Both the position numbers and the translations under genes were made by a program. Positions 19,415-28,497 of a stretch of 64,000 nucleotides of DNA are shown piece after piece (position 1 is the stretch's first letter; each line of letters begins with the position of its first letter). This DNA is from Marinobacter guineae (GTDB lineage Bacteria > Pseudomonadota > Gammaproteobacteria > Pseudomonadales > Oleiphilaceae). Below the pieces are notes generated by a model. That model was not told the DNA's origin and ran no database searches. It saw only the letters and a list, made by a program, of their open reading frames with translations. The DNA lies in assembly GCF_002744735.1 (NCBI RefSeq), contig NZ_KZ319339.1, positions 1,426,001 to 1,490,000 on the forward strand, read 5' to 3'.

Positions 19415-21337
19415 CTGGAACCCACTGGCACTCTCGGGCCAGTATTGGCCGGCCCGGTCCTGCGCCATACTGCACCAGACTCAATGGTTCTCTGGCTGGC
19501 CACCAGCGAGAGAGCATCATTCTCTATCCAGGTATTTGACGGCGAACACATCCTGCTCGACCGCCCGCTAGCTGACCATGAGATTACCCGGCTCAGGATC
19601 GGTGCCCGGGCCTGGGTGAATCTTCTGACGATCGAACCGGAATCTGCCCTTCCCACGGATACCCGGCTTGAGTATGACCTCGGCCTGGCCGGCAATACCG
19701 GTCAGGCCCCACAGTGGATCCGGGACTGGGCATCTCACCTTTGCCCCGACGGCCGTCAGCGACCCGGGTTTACCCTGAAATCGAAACTGGATCGCATTCT
19801 CCACGGTTCCTGCCGTAGGCCCCACCACCCTGCTTCCGACGGCCTGGTTCGGGTGGACGAAGAATTGCACAAGGCAGAGCAACTGGAGGATATTCCCTCC
19901 CTGCTGCTCATGACCGGCGATCAGATCTATGCCGACGATGTGGCTGGCCCGATGCTGCACGCCATCCACTGTGTGATCCATCAGCTTGGCCTGTACCAGG
20001 AATCCCTCGAAGGGGCATCGCTCAGCCACAGCCGTGAACTGACATCGATGTCCAATGCCTACTACCATCGGGATGCCCTGCTGCCGGAAACCGAATCCAA
20101 CGAAGAGCTGACTGAACGCTTCTTCGGAGGCGTCCGGAAGCCTGTATTTACCACTGCCAACGCCGGTAACCACCTGATCTCGTTCAGCGAGGTAATGGCC
20201 ATGTACCTGCTGGTGTGGTCACCGGAACCCTGGACCCTGGTGACAGCGGCCGAACCGGTCAACAATTCGGAGGAGCTGACCCGTTACCAGAAAGAGCAGC
20301 AAGCCATCGATGCCTTTCGGGAGAGCCTTCCCAGGGCCGCCCGGGCACTGGCCAATGTGCCCGTATACATGATTTTCGATGACCATGATGTGACTGATGA
20401 CTGGAACCTCTCGGCCCTGTGGGAAACCACCGCCTACGAGCATCCGTTTTCCCGGCGGATCATCGGCAATGCGCTGCTGGGGTATATGCTGTGCCAGGGC
20501 TGGGGCAACCAGCCTGAAAACTTCGGCGGCGTCATTGAACAGTGCCAACAGTTGCTGAATGCAGAAAAGGACCAGAATGAACTGGACAAGGAAATCCAGG
20601 ACGAGCTGATCGACCGGCTATTCCACTTTCATTGTTGGCACTACAGCCTGCCGACCTCACCCCGTCTGGTGGTGCTGGATACCCGGACCCACCGCTGGCG
20701 AAGCGAGATACGCCGGAGGCATCCGTCCGGGCTGATGGACTGGGAGTCACTGACCGATTTTCAGCAGGAAGTCATGGGGGAGCAGTCAGTGGTTGTGGTC
20801 TCACCCGCCCCCATGTTCGGCGTGAAGCTGATCGAGATGATCCAGAGGGTGTTCACCTTCTTTGGCAAGCCATTGCTGGTGGACGCTGAAAACTGGATGG
20901 CACACCGGGGCGCCGCCAACGTATTACTCAATATCTTCGGGCACCCCCGAACACCGCGGCACTTTGTGATTCTCTCCGGCGATGTCCACTACTCTTTTGC
21001 CTATGACGTCCGCCTGCGTCACAAAAAAAACGGACCCCATATCTGGCAGATCACCAGCAGCGGCATAAAAAACGAGTTTCCCAACTCCCTGCTGGAATGG
21101 ATGGACCGTCTCAATCGCTGGCTTTTTGCGCCCTGGTCTCCCCTGAACTGGTTCACCAAAAGGCGGCGGATGTGGATTTCACCCAGGCTGCCCGAGGGCC
21201 GGGAGGCCGGAGAGCGACTCTGGAATCACTCGGGAATCGGAGACGTAAGACTGGACGACGAGGGCGCACCCACCGCCATCCGGCAACTGAACGCCGGCGG
21301 CGGGGGTACCATCTTTCAGCAACGCAAAGACGACTGA
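19415..21337 (+). CDS. PhoD-like metallophosphatase, probable CTG start
   Basis: About 640 residues. The metallophosphoesterase motifs are complete: ILHGSCRRPHH, LLMTGDQIYADDV, IFDDHDVTDDWN and, near the C terminus, ILSGDVHYSFAYDVRLR, as in the PhoD/alkaline phosphatase D superfamily. There is no signal peptide, so it is probably cytosolic, unlike classical Tat-exported PhoD. The family N terminus (GPVLAGPVLR) begins only nine residues after the CTG at 19415, which has AGGAGG six bases upstream; no ATG, GTG or TTG lies suitably in between, and the first ATG would cut the domain. It starts one base after spoVR stops, making it a fourth operon member. Its stop abuts that of the convergent TrpB2 gene. 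Confidence 0.8.
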   Translation: MEPTGTLGPVLAGPVLRHTAPDSMVLWLATSERASFSIQVFDGEHILLDRPLADHEITRLRIGARAWVNLLTIEPESALPTDTRLEYDLGLAGNTGQAPQWIRDWASHLCPDGRQRPGFTLKSKLDRILHGSCRRPHHPASDGLVRVDEELHKAEQLEDIPSLLLMTGDQIYADDVAGPMLHAIHCVIHQLGLYQESLEGASLSHSRELTSMSNAYYHRDALLPETESNEELTERFFGGVRKPVFTTANAGNHLISFSEVMAMYLLVWSPEPWTLVTAAEPVNNSEELTRYQKEQQAIDAFRESLPRAARALANVPVYMIFDDHDVTDDWNLSALWETTAYEHPFSRRIIGNALLGYMLCQGWGNQPENFGGVIEQCQQLLNAEKDQNELDKEIQDELIDRLFHFHCWHYSLPTSPRLVVLDTRTHRWRSEIRRRHPSGLMDWESLTDFQQEVMGEQSVVVVSPAPMFGVKLIEMIQRVFTFFGKPLLVDAENWMAHRGAANVLLNIFGHPRTPRHFVILSGDVHYSFAYDVRLRHKKNGPHIWQITSSGIKNEFPNSLLEWMDRLNRWLFAPWSPLNWFTKRRRMWISPRLPEGREAGERLWNHSGIGDVRLDDEGAPTAIRQLNAGGGGTIFQQRKDD

Positions 21338-22696
21338 TCAGACATTGACGGACGGCAGTCCGGAAAGGGCCATTGCCAGTTCCTGTTCGTCGTATTCGTG
21401 GTCACTCAGGTCACCGGCAAAATAGGACGTGTAAGCCGCCATATCGAAGTGACCGTGGCCACAGAGGTTGAACAGAATCACCTCTTCCTTGCCTTCCCGC
21501 TTGCAGCGCAGGGCTTCGTCGATGGCGCCCTTGACCGCGTGGTTGGCTTCTGGCGCGGGCACGATGCCCTCGTTGCGGGCAAACAGCACGCCAGCCTCGA
21601 AGCATTCGCGCTGGGTGTAAGACACAGCATCAAACAGCCCCAGTTCCTTGGCGTGGGACACCATGGGCGCCATGCCGTGGTAACGCAGACCGCCGGCATG
21701 GAAACCCGGCGGTGTGAAGCCGGAGCCCAGGGTGTGCATCTTGGTGAGCGGAGTCATGTGTGCAGTATCACCATAATCGTAGGCGTACTTGCCGCGGGTC
21801 AGGGTCGGACAGGCGGAAGGCTCCACAGCAACGATCCTGGATTTTTGCCCACCACGGAGCGCATGGCCCATAAACGGGAAGGCAATGCCGGCAAAGTTGG
21901 AACCACCGCCGGTGCAGCCCACGATGACATCCGGCCAGCAATCCGCCATTTCCATCTGCTGCATGGATTCCAGACCAATGATGCTCTGGTGCAATAACAC
22001 ATGGTTAAGCACCGAGCCCAAGGCGTACTTGGTGTTCGGATCCTGTACCGCCAGTTCCACCGCCTCTGAAATGGCAATCCCCAGACTGCCGGTGTGGTCC
22101 GGGTTATCCGCCAGTACCTTGCGCCCGAATTCGGTCAGTTCCGAGGGCGAGGCTACGCATTTCGCGCCATAGGTTTCCATCACCGCCCGGCGATAGGGTT
22201 TCTGGTTGTAGGAAACCCGCACCTGGAACACAGTAACGTCAATATCAAACAGCGAACCCGCGAAGGACAGCGAAGTACCCCACTGGCCGGCGCCGGTTTC
22301 CGTGGTGAGGGTACGAATGCCCGCTTCACGGTTGTAGAACGCCTGGGGAATGGCGGTATTGGGCTTGTGGCTGCCCGCCGGGCTCACACCTTCGTACTTA
22401 TAGAAGATTTTCGCCGGTGTACCAAGGGCCTTCTCGAGACGATGAGCCCGGTATAACGGGGCCGGGCGCCAGAGCTTATAGACATCGCGAACCGGCTCGG
22501 GAATCTCGATTTCCCGCTCGGTGGTCACTTCCTGTTCGATCAGTGCCATCGGGAACAGCGGTTCAAGGTCGGAAGGGCCTACAGGCTGTTGAGTCCCCGG
22601 GTGCAGCACCGCCGGCAGCGGCTCTGGCAGATCCGCCTGCAGGTTGTACCAGTACTTCGGCATCTGGCTCTCTTCGAGAAGAAACTTGGTTTGCAT
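21338..22696 (-). CDS. TrpB-like PLP enzyme (TrpB2 type)
   Basis: A 452-residue PLP-dependent enzyme. The cofactor lysine is Lys111 in [11 protein letters not shown], and the phosphate-binding loop GGGSNF is at about 250. The extended N terminus and total length identify the TrpB2 subgroup, distinct from the TrpB1 that pairs with TrpA. TrpB2 enzymes join indole and serine to make tryptophan and may salvage indole. There is no trpA beside it, which fits TrpB2. The ATG at 22696 has a weak ribosome binding site; an ATG eleven codons later is an alternative. Confidence 0.92.
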   Translation of the reverse strand: MQTKFLLEESQMPKYWYNLQADLPEPLPAVLHPGTQQPVGPSDLEPLFPMALIEQEVTTEREIEIPEPVRDVYKLWRPAPLYRAHRLEKALGTPAKIFYKYEGVSPAGSHKPNTAIPQAFYNREAGIRTLTTETGAGQWGTSLSFAGSLFDIDVTVFQVRVSYNQKPYRRAVMETYGAKCVASPSELTEFGRKVLADNPDHTGSLGIAISEAVELAVQDPNTKYALGSVLNHVLLHQSIIGLESMQQMEMADCWPDVIVGCTGGGSNFAGIAFPFMGHALRGGQKSRIVAVEPSACPTLTRGKYAYDYGDTAHMTPLTKMHTLGSGFTPPGFHAGGLRYHGMAPMVSHAKELGLFDAVSYTQRECFEAGVLFARNEGIVPAPEANHAVKGAIDEALRCKREGKEEVILFNLCGHGHFDMAAYTSYFAGDLSDHEYDEQELAMALSGLPSVNV

Positions 22697-22791
22697 GGTT
22701 CTGGGTTCCCTGATTCTGGTGTTGTTATTCAGTGCGCAGAATACCGGCTCCGCGCCGGCTTAAAAAGTTCTTTGCTGGAGATCATGGTGGC

Positions 22792-23532
22792 CTAGGCCGG
22801 CAGCCAGGACGCAAGCAGATCCACCAGCCACGGTACCAGCAGGGCCGTAGCAAAGGCGGAAAGCGCCATCGCCAGCCCGGAAAACGCCCCCATCTGGGAG
22901 CTTACCTGGAAGGCCCGGGCAGTCCCGATACCGTGGGCCGCGACGCCCATGGCGATGCCTTTGGCGGTATCATCCCGCACCCGGATCCATTCGAACAGTT
23001 TGGTACCGAGCACAGCGCCGGTAATCCCGGTGATCACCACCAGCACTGCGGTCAGTGATGGCAGCCCGCCAATTTTTTCCGAAATACCCATGGCGACAGG
23101 CGCCGTGGCAGATTTGGGAGCGAGGGACATCTGGATTTCCATAGAGCCGCCAAGCAGCCGTGCCAGACCAATGGAGCTGCCGGCAGCAATCACCACACCG
23201 CAGAACAGTGAGATCGTTACCGGCAACCAGAGTTGGCGCAACCTGGAAAATTGTTGATACAGGGGAACGGCCAGGGCAACCGTGGCTGGCCCCAGCAGGA
23301 AGTGAACAAACTGGCCGCCTTCAAAGTAGTCACTGTAGGAGGTACCGGTGGCCAAAAGAAGGATGATAAGCATCGCAACCGAGGTGACCACCGGGTTGGC
23401 CAGGGGATTGGAGTTGGTTTTCAGGTATAACCGGTAGGCCAGCCCGTAGGCCACCAGGGTAATGGTGAGCCCCAGCAGCGGAGAGGCAGACAGGTAGACC
23501 CAAATATCTTTCAGTCCCGGCTCATTCATCAT
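22792..23532 (-). CDS. LrgB family membrane protein
   Basis: A 246-residue inner membrane protein with about seven hydrophobic helices. SLAPKSATAPVAMGISEKIGG and GVAAHGIGTARAF are the family signature of LrgB/CidB/YohK. With LrgA partners these proteins are described as holin/antiholin-like or as transporters of glycolate or pyruvate, and the true substrate here is unknown. The gene overlaps the LrgA-type gene by 11 bases, so the two are translationally coupled, and they follow a BASS-type transporter gene in the same direction. Confidence 0.92.
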   Translation of the reverse strand: MMNEPGLKDIWVYLSASPLLGLTITLVAYGLAYRLYLKTNSNPLANPVVTSVAMLIILLLATGTSYSDYFEGGQFVHFLLGPATVALAVPLYQQFSRLRQLWLPVTISLFCGVVIAAGSSIGLARLLGGSMEIQMSLAPKSATAPVAMGISEKIGGLPSLTAVLVVITGITGAVLGTKLFEWIRVRDDTAKGIAMGVAAHGIGTARAFQVSSQMGAFSGLAMALSAFATALLVPWLVDLLASWLPA

Positions 23533-23902
23533 GCTTACCGTTCTCAGCGAGGGGTTTCGTGAACCAGCGGGTAGTCACCTGCATGATCAGCGCCGTTGCG
23601 ACCATGGTGATCACGGTACTTAACAGCAGTGCCAGGGTGATCGGCACCCACTCGTCGGCAATGCGGCCAAAATGAGCCATCATGCCTACGCCTGCGGGCA
23701 CGAACAGCAACGAGAGATGGCTCAGCAATGCGCTAGACGCCTGGTCAACCGATTCCGGGGTTCGGCCACGAATCATCAGGGTTATAAACAGCATGACCAT
23801 GCCGAGAACCGGTCCGGGAATCGGCAGGCCCAGCAGACGAACCGTAATTTCACCCACCAGCTGGTACACCAGCAGCAGGGTAATGCCATTCAGAAACTGC
23901 AT
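23522..23902 (-). CDS. LrgA/CidA family membrane protein
   Basis: A 126-residue protein with four predicted membrane helices. LPIPGPVLGMVMLF and LSLLFVPAGVGMMAHF are the CidA/LrgA (YohJ) signature. It works with the overlapping LrgB-type protein; the pair is variously reported as holin-like or as a carboxylate transporter. It begins 15 bases after the BASS-type transporter gene, which suggests a three-gene transport operon. Confidence 0.92.
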   Translation of the reverse strand: MQFLNGITLLLVYQLVGEITVRLLGLPIPGPVLGMVMLFITLMIRGRTPESVDQASSALLSHLSLLFVPAGVGMMAHFGRIADEWVPITLALLLSTVITMVATALIMQVTTRWFTKPLAENGKHDE

Positions 23903-23917
23903 CGGTTGGTATTCCGG

Positions 23918-24799
23918 TCAGTGAATCTGGACTTTGGTATCGGGAATAATACTCCGGCCATACATGGCCAGAATAAACCCTATCGGGAACATCAGCACCC
24001 CATAAACCGCAGCCGGTATGGACATGGCGCTGGATTCCAGCAGAGTCAGCGTCACCATCAGGGCAATGGTACCGTTTTTCACACCAAGCTCCACAGCCAC
24101 CGCCAGGGATTCCCGCTGGGTCAGTCCGGCTACCCGACCTGCCAGTAAGCCCAGCAGGATACCTGCCACATTCAACAGGATGGTTGCCGGGCCAGCCTGT
24201 TTCAGGAGCTCCCAGATCTGATCCCGCACCCCGTAGACCAGGGCGACAATCAGAAGGGCGAGCACAACCCCACCGAAAATACTGACAATGCTTTCCGCCT
24301 TGCGGGCAACCTCCGGTTTACGGGTACGTACCGTCATTCCGATGGCTACCGGAAACAGCACAATACCAATCAGCATGCCCACCGTTTTCCAGACAGGCAG
24401 TACGATATTTTCCTCTGTGCCCATGTAATGTTGCAGGGCAAGATTGGTGAACAGAGGCAGTGTGAGAATGGTGATCAGGCTGGCACTGACCGTCAGCACT
24501 ATGGAGAGCGCGATATTGCCCCGGGCAAGCAGCACGAAAAGATTGGATGTAGTACCACCCGGGCAGGCGGCAATGATCACCAGACCGACAGCAATGGCAG
24601 GCGGAACCGCCAGCAGGGTGGCAAGCATAAAGGCGATCAGGGGCATTATCAGAATCTGGGCAACGGTTCCGACAATCATCCCTTTCGGATACACAGCCAC
24701 CTGGCGGAAATCGCGAACCGTCAGGGTCATGCCGATACCAATCATGATGATGAACAAAGCAATCGGCAGACCTGCCGAGATAAGCGGGCTGGATTCCAC
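23918..24799 (-). CDS. Bile acid:sodium symporter (BASS) family transporter
   Basis: About 293 residues and nine or ten membrane helices. GIGMTLTVRDFRQV near the N terminus and IIAACPGGTTSNLFVLLARGNIALS are the BASS-family signature; members carry organic acids with sodium and are not limited to bile acids. ELGVKNGTIALMV is the second sodium-site region. I prefer the GTG at 24799, with GGAGG four bases upstream and a length typical of the family; a TTG at 24835 would add twelve hydrophilic residues. It heads the operon with LrgA and LrgB genes. The substrate is unknown. Confidence 0.85.
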   Translation of the reverse strand: MESSPLISAGLPIALFIIMIGIGMTLTVRDFRQVAVYPKGMIVGTVAQILIMPLIAFMLATLLAVPPAIAVGLVIIAACPGGTTSNLFVLLARGNIALSIVLTVSASLITILTLPLFTNLALQHYMGTEENIVLPVWKTVGMLIGIVLFPVAIGMTVRTRKPEVARKAESIVSIFGGVVLALLIVALVYGVRDQIWELLKQAGPATILLNVAGILLGLLAGRVAGLTQRESLAVAVELGVKNGTIALMVTLTLLESSAMSIPAAVYGVLMFPIGFILAMYGRSIIPDTKVQIH

Positions 24800-25016
24800 A
24801 GTGCCTCCGGATGTTTTTGTTTTTACTGCAACCAACCGATGAAAAGTAGCACAGACTGCTCACTTGCGGGAGCGTTCAACCGCAACCGCTTGTAACAGTG
24901 AAACAGCGCAAAACCGGGGGAACTTTCTGACCACGAGGATCGTGTCCTGAAGCGGTTATCAGTATACTTGCAACAGACAAATAAAATATCTGGACACTCG
25001 TGGAGACACTCAAGGA

Positions 25017-26495
25017 ATGAAACGCCTGGGAACCCTGGACGCCTCTTGGCTGGCCGTAGAATCTGAAGACACCCCCATGCACGTGGGAAACCTGCAGATC
25101 TTTTCGCTACCTGAGGGCGCCCCTGAAACCTTTCTTCGGGATATGATCACCCGCATGAAAGAAACCGGCGATGTGGCGCCGCCGTGGTGCTACAAGCTTG
25201 CCTGGTCCGGTTTTCTGGGCCGGGTGCTGGCGCCGGCCTGGAAAGTCGATAAGGACATCGATCTGGATTACCACGTCCGCCACTCTGCGCTGCCCCGACC
25301 TGGCGGCGAACGTGAACTGGGCATCCTGGTTTCGCGACTGCACTCCAACCCCCTCGATTTTGCCCGCCCACTCTGGGAGTGCCATGTTATCGAAGGGCTG
25401 GAGAACAACCGCTTTGCTCTTTACACCAAGATGCATCACTCCATGATTGATGGCATCAGTGGTGTTCGCCTGATGCAACGGGTGCTGACCACAGACCCGG
25501 ATAAAAAAGACATGGCTCCCCCCTGGTCGGTTCGGCCAGAACGCCGCCGGGGCAGCAAAACCGATTCCGAAGCCAGCGTACCGGGCGCTTTTTCGCAGGC
25601 CATGGATGCCCTCAAGCTGCAGGCCGATATGGCACCACGGCTGTGGCAGGCGGGAAACCGGCTGGTCCACTCGGTCCGCCATCCGGAGGATGGTCTCACC
25701 GCGCCTTTCACCGGGCCGGTATCGAAGATCAATCACCGGGTAACCGGCCAGCGCCGGTTCGCCACCCAGCATTACCAGCTGGACCGAATTAAAGAGGTCT
25801 CACGAGTATCCGGCGGCTCCCTGAACGATATCGTGCTGTACCTGTGCGGGACCGCCCTCCGGCGCTTCCTGCTCGAGCAGGATGAGCTACCCGACACCCC
25901 CCTAACCGCGGGCATACCGGTCAATATCCGGCCATCCGATGACCAGGGCACAGGCACCCAGATCAGCTTTATTATCGCCTCCCTCGCGACCGACGAACCG
26001 GACCCGCTGACACGCCTGCAAAATATCAAGACATCAAGCCGGCGGGCGAAAGAACATCTGCAGAAGCTGCCCAAGAGCGCACTGACCCAGTACACCATGC
26101 TGCTGATGTCGCCCTACATTCTTCAATTGATGTCCGGGCTGGGCGGGCGAATGCGCCCGGTGTTCAACGTCACCATCTCCAACGTACCCGGCCCCCAGAG
26201 AACGCTCTACTATGAGGGCGCCAGGCTGGAGGCCATGTACCCGGTGTCACTGATTACCCACGGCGGCGCTCTGAACATTACCTGCCTGAGTTATGCGGGT
26301 TCCCTGAATTTCGGCTTTACCGGTTGCCGGGATACCCTGCCAAGCATGCAGAAACTGGCGGTGTATACCGGAGAGGCACTGGATGAGCTGGAAAGCCTGA
26401 TTTTGCCGCCGCTGGCGAAACCAGAAGCCGTCGAAAAAACAGAAGCGGCCACTAAACCGCGGAAACCCCGAAAGAAGGCCGCGCCGAAAACGTGA
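25017..26495 (+). CDS. Wax ester synthase / acyl-CoA:diacylglycerol acyltransferase
   Basis: A 492-residue WS/DGAT enzyme that joins acyl-CoA to long-chain alcohol or diacylglycerol to make neutral storage lipid at the membrane. The catalytic motif HHSMIDG is at 140-146, PLWECHVIEGL precedes it, and the second family block NVTISNVPGPQ is near residue 386. The C terminus is a lysine- and proline-rich tail (KPRKPRKKAAPK) beyond the usual domain. AAGGA lies just before the ATG. The divergent 3' neighbour is the DesT-like repressor gene, followed by desaturase genes, so this is a lipid block. Marinobacter is known for several such enzymes. Confidence 0.95.
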   Translation: MKRLGTLDASWLAVESEDTPMHVGNLQIFSLPEGAPETFLRDMITRMKETGDVAPPWCYKLAWSGFLGRVLAPAWKVDKDIDLDYHVRHSALPRPGGERELGILVSRLHSNPLDFARPLWECHVIEGLENNRFALYTKMHHSMIDGISGVRLMQRVLTTDPDKKDMAPPWSVRPERRRGSKTDSEASVPGAFSQAMDALKLQADMAPRLWQAGNRLVHSVRHPEDGLTAPFTGPVSKINHRVTGQRRFATQHYQLDRIKEVSRVSGGSLNDIVLYLCGTALRRFLLEQDELPDTPLTAGIPVNIRPSDDQGTGTQISFIIASLATDEPDPLTRLQNIKTSSRRAKEHLQKLPKSALTQYTMLLMSPYILQLMSGLGGRMRPVFNVTISNVPGPQRTLYYEGARLEAMYPVSLITHGGALNITCLSYAGSLNFGFTGCRDTLPSMQKLAVYTGEALDELESLILPPLAKPEAVEKTEAATKPRKPRKKAAPKT

Positions 26496-26518
26496 AGGTG
26501 TATGGTCCGGGCCCCGAT

Positions 26519-27145
26519 TCAGCCCGGGCTTTTCCAGTTGGCAGCGCCCACAAAGATCAGCTGAAGGAAGCGGGTGGTCCGCTTCCTGATCTGCTCAATC
26601 TGGTAATCATCATCCGGTGAAACACCCAGCAGATCGGTCAGGCTGAAAGCGACACTTCGCACCACCAGATCAGAGGTCATATCCAGATCCTGGTCGTTAA
26701 GATGATCCACCAGTCTCAGTCTGCGCAAGTCGTTGGCCAGCTCACTGGCGAAATACCGCATTTCGCTGCGAATGCCCTCCTGCACTGCCCGGCTCTCTCC
26801 GGCGAGCCCCTGGGCCATGAACATAAAAAAGCTCCGGTTGGCCCGAGCGTGGCTGATGAAGATCGCCACGGATTCTTCAATCAGCTTGTCCGCCTGCAGC
26901 ACATTGGCCCGGGCCTCACGCATCATCCGGCGCAATACCAGTCCCAGCTCATCCACCAGCTGCAAGCCCAGGTCATCCATATTGCGGAAATGGCGATAGA
27001 ACGAGGTTGGCACCACCCCAGCCTGTCGCGTTACTTCCCGGATGCCAAGACTGGCGAAATGCCGTCCCTTCCCCACCAGTGTTAACGCCGCATTCATCAG
27101 TTTCTCGCGGGTTTCACCGGGTTTTCTTCGCTGTTTTTCCGCCAT
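26519..27145 (-). CDS. TetR family repressor, DesT/FabR-like
   Basis: A 208-residue TetR-family regulator. The N-terminal helix-turn-helix (FASLGIREVTRQAGVVPTSFYRHFRNMDDLGLQL, about residues 28-61) closely matches DesT of Pseudomonas and FabR of E. coli, which sense the ratio of saturated to unsaturated acyl chains. It is divergent from a ferredoxin-reductase/desaturase pair arranged as in desT-desCB, and the gap has palindromic GTGTAC sites. So it probably represses those two genes. I start at the ATG at 27145; the upstream frame reaches into the operator region. Confidence 0.88.
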   Translation of the reverse strand: MAEKQRRKPGETREKLMNAALTLVGKGRHFASLGIREVTRQAGVVPTSFYRHFRNMDDLGLQLVDELGLVLRRMMREARANVLQADKLIEESVAIFISHARANRSFFMFMAQGLAGESRAVQEGIRSEMRYFASELANDLRRLRLVDHLNDQDLDMTSDLVVRSVAFSLTDLLGVSPDDDYQIEQIRKRTTRFLQLIFVGAANWKSPG

Positions 27146-27183
27146 CGTCTGCCTGTACTGCCTGCCGTTAGTCAATGGTTGAC

Positions 27184-27307
27184 AAGTGTACACAACCGGA
27201 AAAATAAAAGTACAGAATGCTTGTCATTTTACGCCAATGCACAAGTACCCATTGTCTCTCTTAATATCACTGTGTACATTCGTACACATAAGTGTACAAC
27301 TGTGCAC
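27184..27307. promoter_or_regulatory. Palindromic operator region for the DesT-like repressor
   Basis: Three GTGTAC-containing sites lie between the divergent repressor and reductase genes. The best is 27271-27288, two 7-base perfect arms TGTGTAC/GTACACA around a 4-base spacer. A second, with one mismatch, is at 27292-27307 (GTGTAC AACT GTGCAC), and a third, AAGTGTACACAA, is at 27184-27195. The distal two are 33-69 bases before the reductase ATG; the third is about 40 bases upstream of the repressor start. This fits repression of both directions, but binding is inferred from resemblance to FabR/DesT operators. Confidence 0.72.
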
Positions 27308-27339
27308 AAAGGTCAGGATATTCACGGGAGACAACCACC

Positions 27340-28443
27340 ATGCTAGCGAAACAGACCCAGAGCCGAACGCTGCATTGGCTCGGCAGGCAGCTCTTCAACC
27401 GGGATGACCCGGCTGCATTTTTCGATCCTCTGCTTGAGCGCATCAATCCGATGTGGGTACAAGAGTACACACCGGCACGGGTGGAACAGATCATTCAGGA
27501 AACCCCGGACACCAAAACCCTGGTACTGAAGCCGTCCCGTAGATGGGCCGGATTCAGGGCCGGTCAGCATGTAAACATCTGTGTTGATGTGGGTGGCATC
27601 CGGCGTAACCGCACTTTCAGTCTTTCGAGCTCCCCGATTCTCTGGCAGGAACAGGGACGGGTGACGCTCACCATCAAACGTCTACCGGGCGGTCGGGTGA
27701 CTAACTGGATACATGATGCACTCCAGACCGGCACCGTGATCGGAATGGGCGAGGCCTTCGGTGATTTTCTTGTTCCCGAGCCGGCCCAACCAGTCCTGTT
27801 CATTGCCGGAGGCAGCGGGATCACGCCGGTTTTGAGCCAGCTTGAAACCATGGCTGCCATCGACTACCGGGCACCCGTGACGCTACTTTACTTCGTTCGA
27901 ACCGGAGACGACGTCATCGCCAGGGAAAAACTTCAGGCCCTGTCAGCGCGCTACAGCGCGCTGACACTGAACATCATCGCAACCCATGAAACAGAGGAAC
28001 ACCGTTACCTGTGCGACGAGGATCTTGATGCCATACCCGGAATCAAGGCGCGGCAGGCCTTCCTTTGCGGTCCGACAGGGCTGATGGACCTGGCCCGGAA
28101 TCTTCTGCATCAGCGGGGCATTGCCGACACAGACATCCACAGCACTTTCTTTTCGGTGCCACAGGCCGACCTGGGCAACGAGGCACTGGGCGGGCAAGTC
28201 CGGTTTTCCGGAAGCAAGCTGGACATAGGCTCCGAGGGCGATGCCACCTTGCTGGACATTGCCGAAGCCGCCGGCCTGTCACCGCGCCATGGCTGCCGTA
28301 TGGGCATTTGCCACCAGTGCAGCTGCCGAAAAACCGCCGGCACCGTGGTCAATCGCCTGACCGGTCAAACATCCGGCCCCGGTGAGGAAAACATTCAGAT
28401 TTGCATTTCGGTGCCCAAGGGCCCGGTTTCCATCGACATCTAA
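27340..28443 (+). CDS. Ferredoxin reductase for fatty acid desaturation (DesC-like)
   Basis: A 367-residue flavin-iron-sulfur electron carrier. An N-terminal segment is followed by an FAD-binding domain (NRTFSLSSSP near 90), an NAD(P)-binding domain (VLFIAGGSGITPVLSQLE, about 150-167) and a C-terminal plant-type 2Fe-2S ferredoxin domain with Cys319, Cys324, Cys327/329 and Cys355. It would pass electrons from NAD(P)H to the desaturase encoded 54 bases downstream, as DesC does for DesB in Pseudomonas. The ATG at 27340 has GGGAGA upstream; a longer frame from 27292 runs through the operator and is rejected. Confidence 0.9.
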   Translation: MLAKQTQSRTLHWLGRQLFNRDDPAAFFDPLLERINPMWVQEYTPARVEQIIQETPDTKTLVLKPSRRWAGFRAGQHVNICVDVGGIRRNRTFSLSSSPILWQEQGRVTLTIKRLPGGRVTNWIHDALQTGTVIGMGEAFGDFLVPEPAQPVLFIAGGSGITPVLSQLETMAAIDYRAPVTLLYFVRTGDDVIAREKLQALSARYSALTLNIIATHETEEHRYLCDEDLDAIPGIKARQAFLCGPTGLMDLARNLLHQRGIADTDIHSTFFSVPQADLGNEALGGQVRFSGSKLDIGSEGDATLLDIAEAAGLSPRHGCRMGICHQCSCRKTAGTVVNRLTGQTSGPGEENIQICISVPKGPVSIDI

Positions 28444-28497
28444 GATCCGACACCAAATTACATCGCGGAGTCTGAAATCTCCGCAAGGAGCACCACC

